Shown: positions 17,471 through 26,089 of the stretch, in pieces
Numbering within the stretch: position 1 is the stretch's first letter
How the letters are laid out: each line of letters begins with the position of its first letter
DNA from: Pseudodesulfovibrio pelocollis
GTDB taxonomy: Bacteria; Desulfobacterota; Desulfovibrionia; Desulfovibrionales; Desulfovibrionaceae
Length of the DNA stretch: 64,000 bases
Assembly (NCBI RefSeq): GCF_030282845.1
Contig: NZ_JASTWE010000013.1
Location: 1 to 64,000, forward strand
Reading direction: 5' to 3'
Notes under the pieces: generated by a model
The model's database searches: none
Seen by the model: only the letters and a program-made list of their open reading frames with translations
What the model was told of the DNA's origin: nothing
Made by a program: the position numbers and the translations under genes

Positions 17471-19189
17471 TCAACCCACACGCACGTCGGCGGCGATGAC
17501 GCCGAGAATCCGGCCGTCCCGGTCGAAGAAAGGGCTGGACACGGTGATGCAGCTCTCGCCCGAGGCGGACGACTCATAGACATCCGAGATGAAGAAGGTC
17601 CGGTTCTCCATGGCCCCGGTGAACCAGGGCCGCGTGGACCACTGCGAGCCAACGGCACCCGCGTCCTCGCCGTAGCCCGTGACCTTGCCGCCCAGGTTGC
17701 TGACCAGCTGGCGCCCCTTTTCGTCCGTGATATAGAGAAGTTCGAGGAAGTCGTTGGCCTTCAGGGCGCGGCGCATGGTGCCTTCCATGCTTGCACGCTC
17801 GCGCGACTGGACATCGCGCGATGCGGCCAGTTCGCCGATGACCTCCTGCACCCTGCCCTTGCCCACCAGCCGGAACATGTCGGTCATGGTGGCCAGATCC
17901 TCCACCCGCTCTGCCAGCACGGTCACGGCCCGGGCCGCCTCGGCCATGGCCTTGCCCGTGGTGGCGGAGATGGTGTGGACCTCGGTGATGGTCCGGGTCA
18001 CGTCCTCGCTGGCTATGGACTGCTGGGACGCGGCCGAGGCAATGGCCCGGATGCGGTCGGCACTGGTGCCCGCGTAGGTCACGATCTCGTCCAGGGCCTC
18101 GCCCGATTCCTGGGCCAGGGCGGCGGCCGCGTCGGTCAGGCCGCCCATTTCCCTGACACCGACCACGGTCTGGCGCACCTGCTCCTGAATGCCCTCGATG
18201 GCCACGCCCACGTCGCGGGTGGCGACCATGGTCTTTTCGGCCAGCTTGCGCACCTCGTCGGCCACCACGGCAAAGCCGCGCCCGGCCTCGCCCGCCCGGG
18301 CCGCCTCGATGGCCGCATTGAGCGCAAGCAGATTGGTCTGGTCGGCAATGTCTGAAATGACGCCCATGATCCGGCCCACGCCCTCGGCCTGGCTGCCCAG
18401 CCCGGACACGCGCTCGGCCAGGGAGCGGGAGTTGTCGGCCACCGAGCGGATGGAGCCCAGGGTGCGCGAGACCACCTCGGCCCCGCCCCGGGCGTATTCC
18501 ATGGCCCGCTCGGCATCGGCGGCGGCAGCATCGGCGTTCATGGCCGTCTCGGTCACCGAGGCGTTCATCTCCTCCATGGCCGAGGCCGCCTCGGAGATAA
18601 AGCGCTGCTGATCGGCCGCGCCCCGGCTGGCCGTGTCCGCCGCCGTGTCGAGGAGCCCCGACTGGTCGCGGATGGCCCGCACCGACACGTCAAGCGACTC
18701 GGCGGCCGAGAGCAGCCCGTGGCAGCGGGCCGCCTCGCCCTGCTCCCGCGCTGCGGCCGCAATGTCCAGGGCGGATTTCGCCTTGGCCGACGCCTCGCGG
18801 GCTACATTTTCGCTCCCTGCGGCCTGCCTCTCTAACTCTCTAGTGAAGCTGACAATTTGGTGCATGGCTCCGGCCATCTTCCCAATATTGTCATTGCCCG
18901 CCCTGGGCAGGACCACCTGCGATCCGCCTGCCGCGATTTTTTGCAGCGAAATTGCCAACTCATTGTATTTTTTTGATGTCATGCGCGAGGCGACAACAGC
19001 GCCGAGCACGGTTCCAAGCACTGCCAGCAACCCGGCACCAACCAGCGCCCAGGTCAGAACGCCCACCCGGGCTGACAGAATTGTCACTTCCCCAGACCCG
19101 GCCAGCGCGGGCACCACCCCGGCAACCACCCCGGCGCACACCGCTGCGGCAGGCAGGCATCTCGCCAAAAACACGGACTTTTCCATCAT
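17471..19189 (-). CDS. Methyl-accepting chemotaxis protein with C-terminal Cache domain
   Basis: A 572-residue chemoreceptor. Two membrane helices at the N terminus (about residues 3-25 and 40-62) are joined by only about 15 residues, so there is almost no periplasmic domain. A coiled-coil region follows, then the signalling hairpin ([20 protein letters not shown], about 341-360). After the receptor core, residues about 468-572 form a Cache/PDC-like domain: [33 protein letters not shown] and [11 protein letters not shown]. This places a normally extracytoplasmic ligand fold in the cytoplasm. GGAG precedes three adjacent ATGs (19192, 19189, 19186), so the exact start is uncertain by a codon or two. 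Confidence 0.9.
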   Translation of the reverse strand: MMEKSVFLARCLPAAAVCAGVVAGVVPALAGSGEVTILSARVGVLTWALVGAGLLAVLGTVLGAVVASRMTSKKYNELAISLQKIAAGGSQVVLPRAGNDNIGKMAGAMHQIVSFTRELERQAAGSENVAREASAKAKSALDIAAAAREQGEAARCHGLLSAAESLDVSVRAIRDQSGLLDTAADTASRGAADQQRFISEAASAMEEMNASVTETAMNADAAAADAERAMEYARGGAEVVSRTLGSIRSVADNSRSLAERVSGLGSQAEGVGRIMGVISDIADQTNLLALNAAIEAARAGEAGRGFAVVADEVRKLAEKTMVATRDVGVAIEGIQEQVRQTVVGVREMGGLTDAAAALAQESGEALDEIVTYAGTSADRIRAIASAASQQSIASEDVTRTITEVHTISATTGKAMAEAARAVTVLAERVEDLATMTDMFRLVGKGRVQEVIGELAASRDVQSRERASMEGTMRRALKANDFLELLYITDEKGRQLVSNLGGKVTGYGEDAGAVGSQWSTRPWFTGAMENRTFFISDVYESSASGESCITVSSPFFDRDGRILGVIAADVRVG

Positions 19190-19262
19190 CATTTCTCCAC
19201 TTCCCCATTTGAATTTCACTGCAAGCGATGCGCAACCAGAGCAAATGCGGGGCCAAAATGAA

Positions 19263-19289
19263 CAGGCCGCCGGAATTTCCGGCGGCCTG
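19263..19289 (-). terminator. Hairpin, probable terminator of the rsfS-gpmI operon
   Basis: A near-perfect inverted repeat (CAGGCCGCCGGAA and its complement) forms a 12-bp stem. On the minus strand it is followed by TTCATTTT. It lies between the stop of the small zinc-ribbon gene and the chemoreceptor start. Confidence 0.55.
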
Positions 19290-19304
19290 GGCTGTCTTGT
19301 CGAA

Positions 19305-19324
19305 ATATTGAATTAATTCAATAT
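19305..19324. promoter_or_regulatory. 20-bp perfect AT-rich palindrome
   Basis: The sequence ATATTGAATTAATTCAATAT is a perfect palindrome lying about 115 bases upstream of the Cache chemoreceptor start, in a sharply AT-rich patch. It could be a regulator operator or part of an A+T-rich promoter. The binding protein is unknown. Confidence 0.5.
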
Positions 19325-19403
19325 AAATATTTGACTCTAGAGAAAATCCAGAAAAAAACGCGAAGGATGCCGGGGCGGTTCCGCCTCAGGGCTGGTCCCC
19401 ATG

Positions 19404-19646
19404 CTACAGGAAATCGGGATCAATGGAGGCCTTGCCGCCCGCGAGGATGAGCCTGAAATAGCGGATGGTCCTGTCGTCCACGGGCACGATGGGAAAGTTC
19501 TCGCGACAGGTGTCGCACTGGGCCATGGCCGGACGCGAGGGGGCGATGAGCGGCACCTCGCGGCTGCAATGGGGGCAGGGATAGAGGAAGATCAGCTCCA
19601 TGCCTGCGGGTTTCACCGGGGTCAGGGGTTTTTTGGATGCGGACAT
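19404..19646 (-). CDS. Small zinc-ribbon-like protein (80 aa)
   Basis: The product contains two CxxC pairs, CPHC (about residues 24-27) and CDTC (about 44-47), spaced 16 residues apart as in a zinc ribbon. The C-terminal part reads DDRTIRYFRLILAGGKASID. No family name is recognised. The ATG at 19646 follows AAAGGATAGG. It starts four bases after the gpmI stop, so it belongs to the rsfS-gpmI transcript. Confidence 0.75.
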   Translation of the reverse strand: MSASKKPLTPVKPAGMELIFLYPCPHCSREVPLIAPSRPAMAQCDTCRENFPIVPVDDRTIRYFRLILAGGKASIDPDFL

Positions 19647-19650
19647 GGAC

Positions 19651-21180
19651 CTATCCTTTCCTCGCGAGGTTTCTGCCGGTCATGGCGGGCGGCGCGTCGA
19701 TGCCCCACAGGGCAAGAATGGTGGGGGCGATGTCGCCAAGGATGCCTTCCTCAAGGACGGTCACCCCGCCCCCCTCCTCGATGAGCACCAGCGGCACGGG
19801 GTTGGTGGAATGGGCCGTGTGCGGGGTGCCGTCCCCGGCCAGCATCTGCTCCGCGTTGCCATGGTCGGCCGTGAGCAGTACCCGGCCGCCCTGCTCGAGC
19901 ACGGCCGCGACGATGCGGCCCACGCAGCCGTCCACCACCTCGCAGGCGGTGCGCGCGGCGGCCATGACGCCGGTGTGGCCCACCATGTCGAGATTGGCCA
20001 GATTGCATACGCACAGGTCGTAGTCGGGCAGCCGCTCGATGAGGGCTTCGGCCACCTCGGCCGCGCTCATCTGCGGTTTGAGATCATAGGTGGCCACCTC
20101 GCGCGGCGAGGGGATCATCACCCTGTCCTCGCCGGAAAACGGCTCCTCGCGCCCACAGTTGAGGAAATAAGTGACGTGTGCGTACTTCTCGGTCTCGGCG
20201 ATGCGCAATTGGCGCAGGCCCAGCCCGGAGACCACCTCGCCCAGCGTTCCCTCATAGCTTTGGGGCGCAAAGGCGGCGGGCAGGGGCGTGCCCTCCTCGT
20301 ACCGGGTCATGGAGGCGAACCCGGCCAGCCGTGGCACCACGGGCCTCTCGAACTCCGCAAAGGCGGGGTCGAAGATGGCCCGGCTGATCTGGCGCGCCCT
20401 GTCGGCGCGGAAATTGAAAAAGAACAGCCCATCGCCGTCGCCGATGGTCCCGTTCACCCCGGAGATGACGCCCGGCTTGACGAATTCGTCGGTCTCGCCC
20501 GCGTCGTAGGCGGCCCGGATGCCGGTCAGAGGATCGGCCATGGCCACGCCCTCGCCGCAGATCAGGGCGCGGTAGGCCACCGCGTTGCGCTCCCAGCGCC
20601 TGTCACGGTCCATGGCCCAGAAACGACCGCTGACCGTGGCCACGCGGCCCACGCCCAGGGACTCCATCCGCTCCATCAACTGGCGCGTGTACTCAAGCCC
20701 GCTCGAAGGCGGCGTGTCGCGACCGTCGAGAAAGACATGGACAAAGACCTCGGCCACCCCCTCGCGCCGGGCCATTTCGAGCAGGGCGTGGATGTGGTTG
20801 TGATGGCTGTGGACCCCGCCGTCCGAGACCAGCCCCATGAGGTGCAGCCGCCCGCTCCCGGCCCTTGTCCGGGCCATGAGCTCCTTGAGCACCGCGTTCT
20901 CCATGATGGAGCCGTCCTCGATGGCCATGTCGATGCGGGTCATGTCCTGATAGATGACGCGCCCGCCGCCGATGTTCATGTGCCCCACCTCGGAATTGCC
21001 CATGAACCCGTCGGGCAATCCCACGGCGCGGCCCGAGCAGGTCAGCCGGGTGGACGGATGGTCGGCCAGCAGCCGGTCCAGATGGGGGGTGGCTGCGCGG
21101 GCGACGCAATTGCCCTCTGCGTCCGGAGCGATGCCCCATCCATCGAGGATAAGCAGCAGGGTCTTCTTGGGCTTGACCAT
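19651..21180 (-). CDS. gpmI: 2,3-bisphosphoglycerate-independent phosphoglycerate mutase
   Basis: GpmI interconverts 3- and 2-phosphoglycerate in glycolysis and gluconeogenesis, using two Mn ions. The 509-residue length is normal. The alkaline-phosphatase-like core is present: LLILDGWGIAPDAEGN (metal Asp, about residues 9-24), the catalytic Ser in MGNSEVGHMNIGGGR (about 60-74) and the C-terminal metal ligands NLDMVGHTG and TADHGNAEQM. GGAG precedes the ATG at 21180. It is flanked by rsfS upstream and a small zinc-ribbon gene downstream on the same strand. Confidence 0.96.
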   Translation of the reverse strand: MVKPKKTLLLILDGWGIAPDAEGNCVARAATPHLDRLLADHPSTRLTCSGRAVGLPDGFMGNSEVGHMNIGGGRVIYQDMTRIDMAIEDGSIMENAVLKELMARTRAGSGRLHLMGLVSDGGVHSHHNHIHALLEMARREGVAEVFVHVFLDGRDTPPSSGLEYTRQLMERMESLGVGRVATVSGRFWAMDRDRRWERNAVAYRALICGEGVAMADPLTGIRAAYDAGETDEFVKPGVISGVNGTIGDGDGLFFFNFRADRARQISRAIFDPAFAEFERPVVPRLAGFASMTRYEEGTPLPAAFAPQSYEGTLGEVVSGLGLRQLRIAETEKYAHVTYFLNCGREEPFSGEDRVMIPSPREVATYDLKPQMSAAEVAEALIERLPDYDLCVCNLANLDMVGHTGVMAAARTACEVVDGCVGRIVAAVLEQGGRVLLTADHGNAEQMLAGDGTPHTAHSTNPVPLVLIEEGGGVTVLEEGILGDIAPTILALWGIDAPPAMTGRNLARKG

Positions 21181-21192
21181 CGTATTCTCCGG

Positions 21193-21564
21193 TCAGGCGC
21201 TGGTGGCGACCCTGGGGGCCTCGGACCACATGCCCTCGATGTTGTAGAACTCGCGCGACTCGCTCTGGAAGATGTGGATGAGCACGTCGTTCAGGTCCAT
21301 GAGGACCCACTCGCCCGACTGGTAGCCCTCCATGCCCAGGAACTCGATGGCGTTCTCCGAGGCACGGGCCAGCACGGCGTCGGCCAGGGCCTGGGCGTGC
21401 TTCATGCCCCGGGCCGACACGACGATGGTCACGTCCGTGACCGAACTGAGCCCGGCCACGTTCATGATGATGATGTCCGCTCCCTGCTTCTCGTCCAGCC
21501 ATCCGGCCAGGAGCCTGGCTTTGTCGAGACCTTCCATTGAACTGAATTTGTTTTCTTTTTTCAT
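21193..21564 (-). CDS. rsfS: Ribosomal silencing factor RsfS
   Basis: RsfS (Iojap/YbeB family) binds ribosomal protein uL14 and blocks subunit joining when nutrients are short. The 123-residue protein has the family features KGADIIIMNV-like strand, VTDVTIVVSARGMKHAQALAD and the conserved GEWVLMDLNDVLIHIFQ, where YQSGEWVLMDLNDV is the core, ending in EFYNIEGMWSEAP. It precedes gpmI with a 12-base gap, an arrangement often seen in related genomes. Confidence 0.94.
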   Translation of the reverse strand: MKKENKFSSMEGLDKARLLAGWLDEKQGADIIIMNVAGLSSVTDVTIVVSARGMKHAQALADAVLARASENAIEFLGMEGYQSGEWVLMDLNDVLIHIFQSESREFYNIEGMWSEAPRVATSA

Positions 21565-21586
21565 TTATCCAACGTACATGAGGTTA

Positions 21587-22186
21587 TCACGAACCCGACG
21601 CGCCGCCGGGATGGCGGCCGACGATCAGTTCGTCAAGACTGCGCTTTGGCACATGGTGTCTACCGTCCGTGCCGCGCCAATACTCGATTTTTCCGTCCGG
21701 GGGAAGGGTTTCCACCACCACTTCCTCGGCCGGAACACCCAGGGCCAGGACCAGCAGCACCTCGAAACTGTCGGCAAGGCCGAGGATATCCGCCAGCTTG
21801 CCGCGGTTGACAGTGCCGATGATGCAGCCGCCAAGGCCCATGTCGGCCGCGCCGAGCATGATGGTCTGGGCGGCGATGCCGTGGTCGCATCCGGGCGAGT
21901 CGGCGATGTCCCGGTCGAGCAGGACCACGATGTAGCCCGTGGGCCGCTGGCCCGGGCCCGGACCGGGCCAGTCCTTGAAATACCCGGCCCAGCCGAGCAG
22001 TGGAAATATCCGGGCGCACAGTGCCTCGTCCGCCACCACCACGTATTTCAGCGGTTGCAGGTTCCTGCCCGAGGGTGTCAGCCGGGCCAGATCGACCAAC
22101 CCGGCCAGGGTCTGCACGCCCACCGGCCTTGACTCATCGAAGACGCGCCGGGTGCGGCTCCCGGCCACCAATTCCTTGAAGTTCAT
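21587..22186 (-). CDS. Nitroreductase-family protein
   Basis: A 199-residue FMN-dependent oxidoreductase of the nitroreductase superfamily. It has the N-terminal FMN site (SRTRRVFDESRPV and LTPSGRNLQPLKYVVV) and the central GIAAQTIMLGAADMGLGGCI helix. The C-terminal ALGVPAEEVVVE-type segment is also typical. Substrate is not predictable. AGGAGG lies five bases upstream of the ATG at 22186; the longer open frame upstream is not supported. It is upstream of rsfS on the same strand and may be co-transcribed. Confidence 0.9.
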   Translation of the reverse strand: MNFKELVAGSRTRRVFDESRPVGVQTLAGLVDLARLTPSGRNLQPLKYVVVADEALCARIFPLLGWAGYFKDWPGPGPGQRPTGYIVVLLDRDIADSPGCDHGIAAQTIMLGAADMGLGGCIIGTVNRGKLADILGLADSFEVLLVLALGVPAEEVVVETLPPDGKIEYWRGTDGRHHVPKRSLDELIVGRHPGGASGS

Positions 22187-22527
22187 TCCCGCCTCCTCTG
22201 CCTCTGACGCGAGGGCTTGACGCCATCCCTGCACACAACCTTGCCCCAAGGCGCACCGCGAGTCCACCCCGCAAACGACCCGGATGCAGGCCGCCGCGAG
22301 GCTGACCAACCGCCGCAAACCGCATAACCGCTTGACTCGACACGGCACATGGGGCAGAGTTCCGGCTATGAAATTTCCCCAGCGGCCGCGCCATTTCCCG
22401 CCTGTGTTTTCCCGCCACAGGCCAGGGGAGACGAGCGGCGCACCTCGCCGATAGCGACCACGGACTTGAGGGGCCGTGGTTTTCCATTTCGATCATTGCG
22501 GCCGATCAGGGCCAAGGAGGACCCAGC
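22187..22527. other. Divergent intergenic region (341 bp)
   Basis: The region separates the nitroreductase (minus) from the phenylacetate-CoA ligase (plus) and must hold both promoters. I find no convincing -35/-10 pair with correct spacing and no coding sequence that can be supported. An AAGGAGG ribosome binding site for the plus-strand gene is at its right end. Confidence 0.5.
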
Positions 22528-23832
22528 ATGATTTTCGACGTGAAAAACGAAACCCTGCCCCGAGAGGACATGGAGCGGCTCCAGCTCAGGCGACTTCAGG
22601 CGCTGTGCGAGCGCGTCTATGTCAACGTACCGTTCTACAAGAAAAAATTTGACGAAAAGGGACTCAAGCCCACAGACATCCGCACCCTTGAGGATGTCCG
22701 CCTGCTGCCCTTCACCGACAAGCAGGACCTGCGCAACCACTATCCCTTTGGCATGTTCGCGGTCAGCCGCGACCAGATCGTGCGCATCCACTCATCCTCC
22801 GGCACCACCGGCAAGGCCACCGTGGTGGGCTACACCAAGCGCGACCTCGAAACCTGGGGCCAACTCATGGCCCGCTCCTTCGTGGCCGCCGGAGCCACGC
22901 CCAAGGACATGATCCACAACGCCTACGGCTACGGCCTTTTCACCGGCGGCCTGGGCGCGCACTTCGGCGGCGAGACCCTGGGTGCGGCCGTGGTGCCCGT
23001 CTCGGGCGGAGCCACCCGCAGGCAGGTCATGCTGCTCAAGGACTTCGAGTCCGACGTCATCTGCTGTACCCCCTCCTACGCCCTGTTCCTGGCCGAAAGC
23101 GCCGCTGAGATGGGCATCGACATCCGCAAGCTGCCCCTGCGCATCGGCATCTTCGGGGCCGAGCCCTGGACCGAGGAGATGCGCCGCGACATCGAGGCCA
23201 AGCTGGGCATCAAGGCCATCGACATCTACGGCCTGTCCGAGGTCATGGGCCCCGGCGTGGCCATCGAGTGCGAGGACGCCCAGGACGGGCTGCACATCCA
23301 GGAGGACCACTTCCTGGCCGAGACCATCGACCCGGACTCGGGCGAGGTGCTCGCCCCGGGCCAGGAGGGCGAGCTGGTCTTCACCACCCTGACCAAGGAG
23401 GGCATCCCGCTGCTCCGCTACCGCACCCGCGACCTGACCACCCTGAACACCACCCCCTGCCGGTGTGGCCGGACCACGACCCGCATGCGCCGCGTCACCG
23501 GCCGCAGCGACGACATGCTGATCATCCGGGGCGTCAACGTGTTCCCGTCCCAGATCGAGTCCATCCTCATCGAGACCGAGGGGTTGACCCCCCACTACCA
23601 GCTCATCATCGAGCGCCATGGCAACATGGACACCCTTGAGGTCCAGGTGGAGGTCAACGAATCCATGTTCTCGGACGAGATTAAGAATTTACAACGGGTG
23701 GAATCAAAGGTAACCAAGAACATCAAGGAGTTCCTCGGCGTGACGGCCAAGGTCAAGCTCGTCGAGCCCAAGACCATCGCCCGCTCCGAGGGCAAGGCCA
23801 AGCGCATCATCGACAAGAGAAACGAAGGCTAA
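22528..23832 (+). CDS. Phenylacetate-CoA ligase-like AMP-forming enzyme
   Basis: A 434-residue adenylate-forming CoA ligase of the PaaK type. It has the Ser/Thr-rich AMP-binding loop [15 protein letters not shown] (about residues 89-103), [11 protein letters not shown] (about 233-243) and the C-terminal [20 protein letters not shown] hinge (about 328-347). It makes aryl-CoA from phenylacetate or another aryl acid, with ATP. In such anaerobes this gene and the following ACT-domain gene often accompany indolepyruvate oxidoreductase, which suggests a role in aromatic amino acid or aryl acid metabolism; that partner is not in the window. AGGAGG lies seven bases before the ATG. Confidence 0.92.
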   Translation: MIFDVKNETLPREDMERLQLRRLQALCERVYVNVPFYKKKFDEKGLKPTDIRTLEDVRLLPFTDKQDLRNHYPFGMFAVSRDQIVRIHSSSGTTGKATVVGYTKRDLETWGQLMARSFVAAGATPKDMIHNAYGYGLFTGGLGAHFGGETLGAAVVPVSGGATRRQVMLLKDFESDVICCTPSYALFLAESAAEMGIDIRKLPLRIGIFGAEPWTEEMRRDIEAKLGIKAIDIYGLSEVMGPGVAIECEDAQDGLHIQEDHFLAETIDPDSGEVLAPGQEGELVFTTLTKEGIPLLRYRTRDLTTLNTTPCRCGRTTTRMRRVTGRSDDMLIIRGVNVFPSQIESILIETEGLTPHYQLIIERHGNMDTLEVQVEVNESMFSDEIKNLQRVESKVTKNIKEFLGVTAKVKLVEPKTIARSEGKAKRIIDKRNEG

Positions 23833-23859
23833 CCTGTGCCAAATAGCGAGGATACCACC

Positions 23860-24291
23860 ATGAAAGTCGATCAACTCTCCATATTTCTCGAAAACCGCGC
23901 CGGCCGGCTGGCCGAGGTCACCCGCCTGCTGAGCGAGGCGGGCGTCAACATCCGCGCCCTGTCCCTGGCCGACACCTCGGACTTCGGCATCCTGCGCCTC
24001 ATCGTCTCGGACTTCGAGACCGCCAAGGCCACGCTCAAGGAAAACGGCTTCACCGTGGGCCGCACCTCGGTGGTGGCCGTGGAGATCACCGACAAGCCGG
24101 GCGGACTGCACGCCATCCTGAGCATGCTCCAGGAGGAAGGCATCAACGTGGAATACATGTACGCCTTCGTCACCCAGAGCGGCGACCGGGCCGTGCTCAT
24201 CTTCCGCTTCGACCGCACGGACCAGGGCATCGAACTGCTGCAAAAGAACGGCATCAACGTCATCAGCGGCGACAAGCTCTACACCCTGTAG
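23860..24291 (+). CDS. Tandem ACT-domain protein
   Basis: A 143-residue protein made of two ACT domains. The first begins [20 protein letters not shown] (about residues 4-23). The second begins [20 protein letters not shown] (about 71-90). ACT domains bind amino acids. It follows the PaaK-like gene closely and is probably a regulatory or sensing partner of aryl-CoA formation. GAGG eight bases upstream supports the ATG at 23860 over a GTG eight codons earlier. A strong terminator follows. Confidence 0.92.
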   Translation: MKVDQLSIFLENRAGRLAEVTRLLSEAGVNIRALSLADTSDFGILRLIVSDFETAKATLKENGFTVGRTSVVAVEITDKPGGLHAILSMLQEEGINVEYMYAFVTQSGDRAVLIFRFDRTDQGIELLQKNGINVISGDKLYTL

Positions 24292-24311
24292 ACCGCCACA
24301 CGACACGTCCA

Positions 24312-24341
24312 GGGGGGAGCCTTCGGGCTCCCCTCTTTTTT
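24312..24341 (+). terminator. Terminator of the paaK-ACT operon
   Basis: An eight-bp perfect stem (GGGGAGCC with GGCTCCCC) with a TTCG tetraloop is followed by TCTTTTTT. It lies 20 bases after the ACT gene stop. Confidence 0.92.
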
Positions 24342-24771
24342 GATCGTTCGCCTGGCATCACCCATGGTTTGGTTCGATCTGAAGCCATGACCGTATGTCT
24401 GCGCCCTGAGGCTGGGCAGTTGACATGGTTTCGCCGCAGAAGTAGCAACTTCGAACGATACACGTTCAACTTGCCCACTCAGGAGGTTTTTTTACTTCGC
24501 TCATTGTTGGATAGTGCGCCAACGGCCTCGGACAAAAAAGCCGACAGCTAGGCGACTGCAACATCATGCCACCATCCGGCCGTGACGATTCGTTTTGGCC
24601 GGTCCATTGTCTGCCCGAGCCCCGCGTTTCGGCCCTGGTCTTCTGTTTCGCCCTTTGTCCGGGGCCCCCTCTCATCTCTCAATGCAATTGCCCCTGGAGT
24701 GTCATGCTGCGTCAAGCGCATGGCAAACTCTATTCTTGCTAATGCCAATAATGAGATACGAGCTGAAAACT
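24342..24771. other. Region without a supported gene before rsgA
   Basis: About 430 bases with lower GC than the surroundings. Open frames here are short (up to about 60 codons) and lack a credible ribosome binding site or homology that I recognise. The region must hold the rsgA promoter. Several in-frame upstream ATGs could extend rsgA, but that extension does not look like the protein family. Confidence 0.4.
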
Positions 24772-25875
24772 ATGAACAAAGCAACAATGCGAGACGATTC
24801 TCATCCTCTTACCCGGCTCGGTTGGAGTTCCTTCTTTCATAATCAACTGGAAGCCCTGGGCTACGGCCTTGAGGACATTGCGCGAGTCACCAGCGTCAGG
24901 AGGGGAGGCTTTCTTGTCAGCCAAGGCAAGGGAGAGACACTCGTGAATGCGTCGGGCGCACTGGCCCATCGGCAAGGACTGTATCCCGCCGCCGGAGACT
25001 GGGTTGTGCTTAACGGTTCGGTCCTGTGCGACGTGTTGCCTCGCAGGAACGCCCTCGCACGCGGTGCGGCAGGGGCTCGCGGCAAAAATGACGGAGCGGC
25101 CAGGCGTGAGCAGGTGATGGCTGCCAACCTGGACACGGTGCTGATCGTCTGCGGTCTGGACCAGGATTTCAACCCGGCTCGAATAGAGCGTTATCTGACC
25201 CTGATCTACAATTGCGGACTCAGGCCAGCCATCGTTCTGACCAAGGCCGACCTCCACCCAGCGCCCGCCGACTGCGGGGTCGAAATCGAGGCCATGGCCT
25301 TCGACGTGCCGATCCACCTAATCTCGGCGGCCGACCAGACCGGGCTGGCAGAGCTGGAGCCCTACATTGCTCCCGGCAACACCATAGCCCTTATTGGCTC
25401 CTCAGGCGCGGGCAAATCCACCCTGGTCAACCGGCTCGCAGGCAAAGAGGTGCGGCTGGCCGGAGCAGTGAGCCAAAGCGACGGCAAGGGCATACACACA
25501 ACAACCTCCAGGGATATGGTCTTCATGCCCCAGGGCGGCATGATTATCGACAACCCCGGCATCCGCGAAGTCGCCTTTCTGGATGATCAGGGCGGCGTGG
25601 ACGCGGCCTTTCCGGATATAGAGCTATTGGCCAAGGACTGCCGCTTTTCGGACTGCTCCCATGCTCATGAGCCAGGATGCCGGGTCTTGTCCGCAGTGGA
25701 CTCGGGAGAACTGAAGCCGGAACGGTTCGCCAGTTGGAGAAAAATGAAGCGCGAGCTTGAGTACGCGGCACAGCGCCAGATCAAGAACCCCGAGCGCATA
25801 GAAAAAGAGCGCTGGAAGGGAGTTGCGACTCTGGTCAGATCCATCAAGAAAAACAGAAAACTCGGCGGCAAGTAA
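24772..25875 (+). CDS. rsgA: Ribosome small-subunit GTPase A (circularly permuted GTPase)
   Basis: RsgA checks late 30S ribosome maturation. The 367-residue protein shows the permuted motif order: G4 (VLTKADL, about residues 154-160), then G1 P-loop (GSSGAGKSTLVNRL, about 208-221), then G3 (DNPGIREV). An N-terminal OB fold precedes them (GDWVVLNGSVLCDVLPRR region). A C-terminal zinc site follows with CRFSDCSHAHEPGC. The start at 24772 fits family length, but the Shine-Dalgarno sequence is weak. Base composition is lower in GC than neighbours and the long empty region before it may indicate transfer. Confidence 0.9.
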   Translation: MNKATMRDDSHPLTRLGWSSFFHNQLEALGYGLEDIARVTSVRRGGFLVSQGKGETLVNASGALAHRQGLYPAAGDWVVLNGSVLCDVLPRRNALARGAAGARGKNDGAARREQVMAANLDTVLIVCGLDQDFNPARIERYLTLIYNCGLRPAIVLTKADLHPAPADCGVEIEAMAFDVPIHLISAADQTGLAELEPYIAPGNTIALIGSSGAGKSTLVNRLAGKEVRLAGAVSQSDGKGIHTTTSRDMVFMPQGGMIIDNPGIREVAFLDDQGGVDAAFPDIELLAKDCRFSDCSHAHEPGCRVLSAVDSGELKPERFASWRKMKRELEYAAQRQIKNPERIEKERWKGVATLVRSIKKNRKLGGK

Positions 25876-25878
25876 TGC

Positions 25879-25906
25879 AATGGGCCGACACATTCGTCGG
25901 CCCATT
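25879..25906 (+). terminator. Hairpin terminator after rsgA
   Basis: An 11-bp perfect stem (25879-25889 with 25896-25906) and six-base loop lie immediately after the rsgA stop. Only three T follow, so termination may be partial. Confidence 0.6.
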
Positions 25907-26089
25907 TACCAACCAACCCCGATCATGCCGAATCGGCCTGAAATTGCGGAATATCTGGATAAGTCGGCAAGAACGCTTTGTCGAAGCACGGGGAGGTTCG
26001 CCCAAACCGGATAAATCTTTTCCGCTCGACGCTTTACCTGGCCTTCCGGCCGGACTATGATCGTTTCTCATCCAAAAAACGAGGACTCC

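Noticed and set aside
24369-24551. 60-codon open frame in the region before rsgA
   Set aside because: No convincing ribosome site, no recognised family, and short length in a region of lower GC where stops are expected less regularly.
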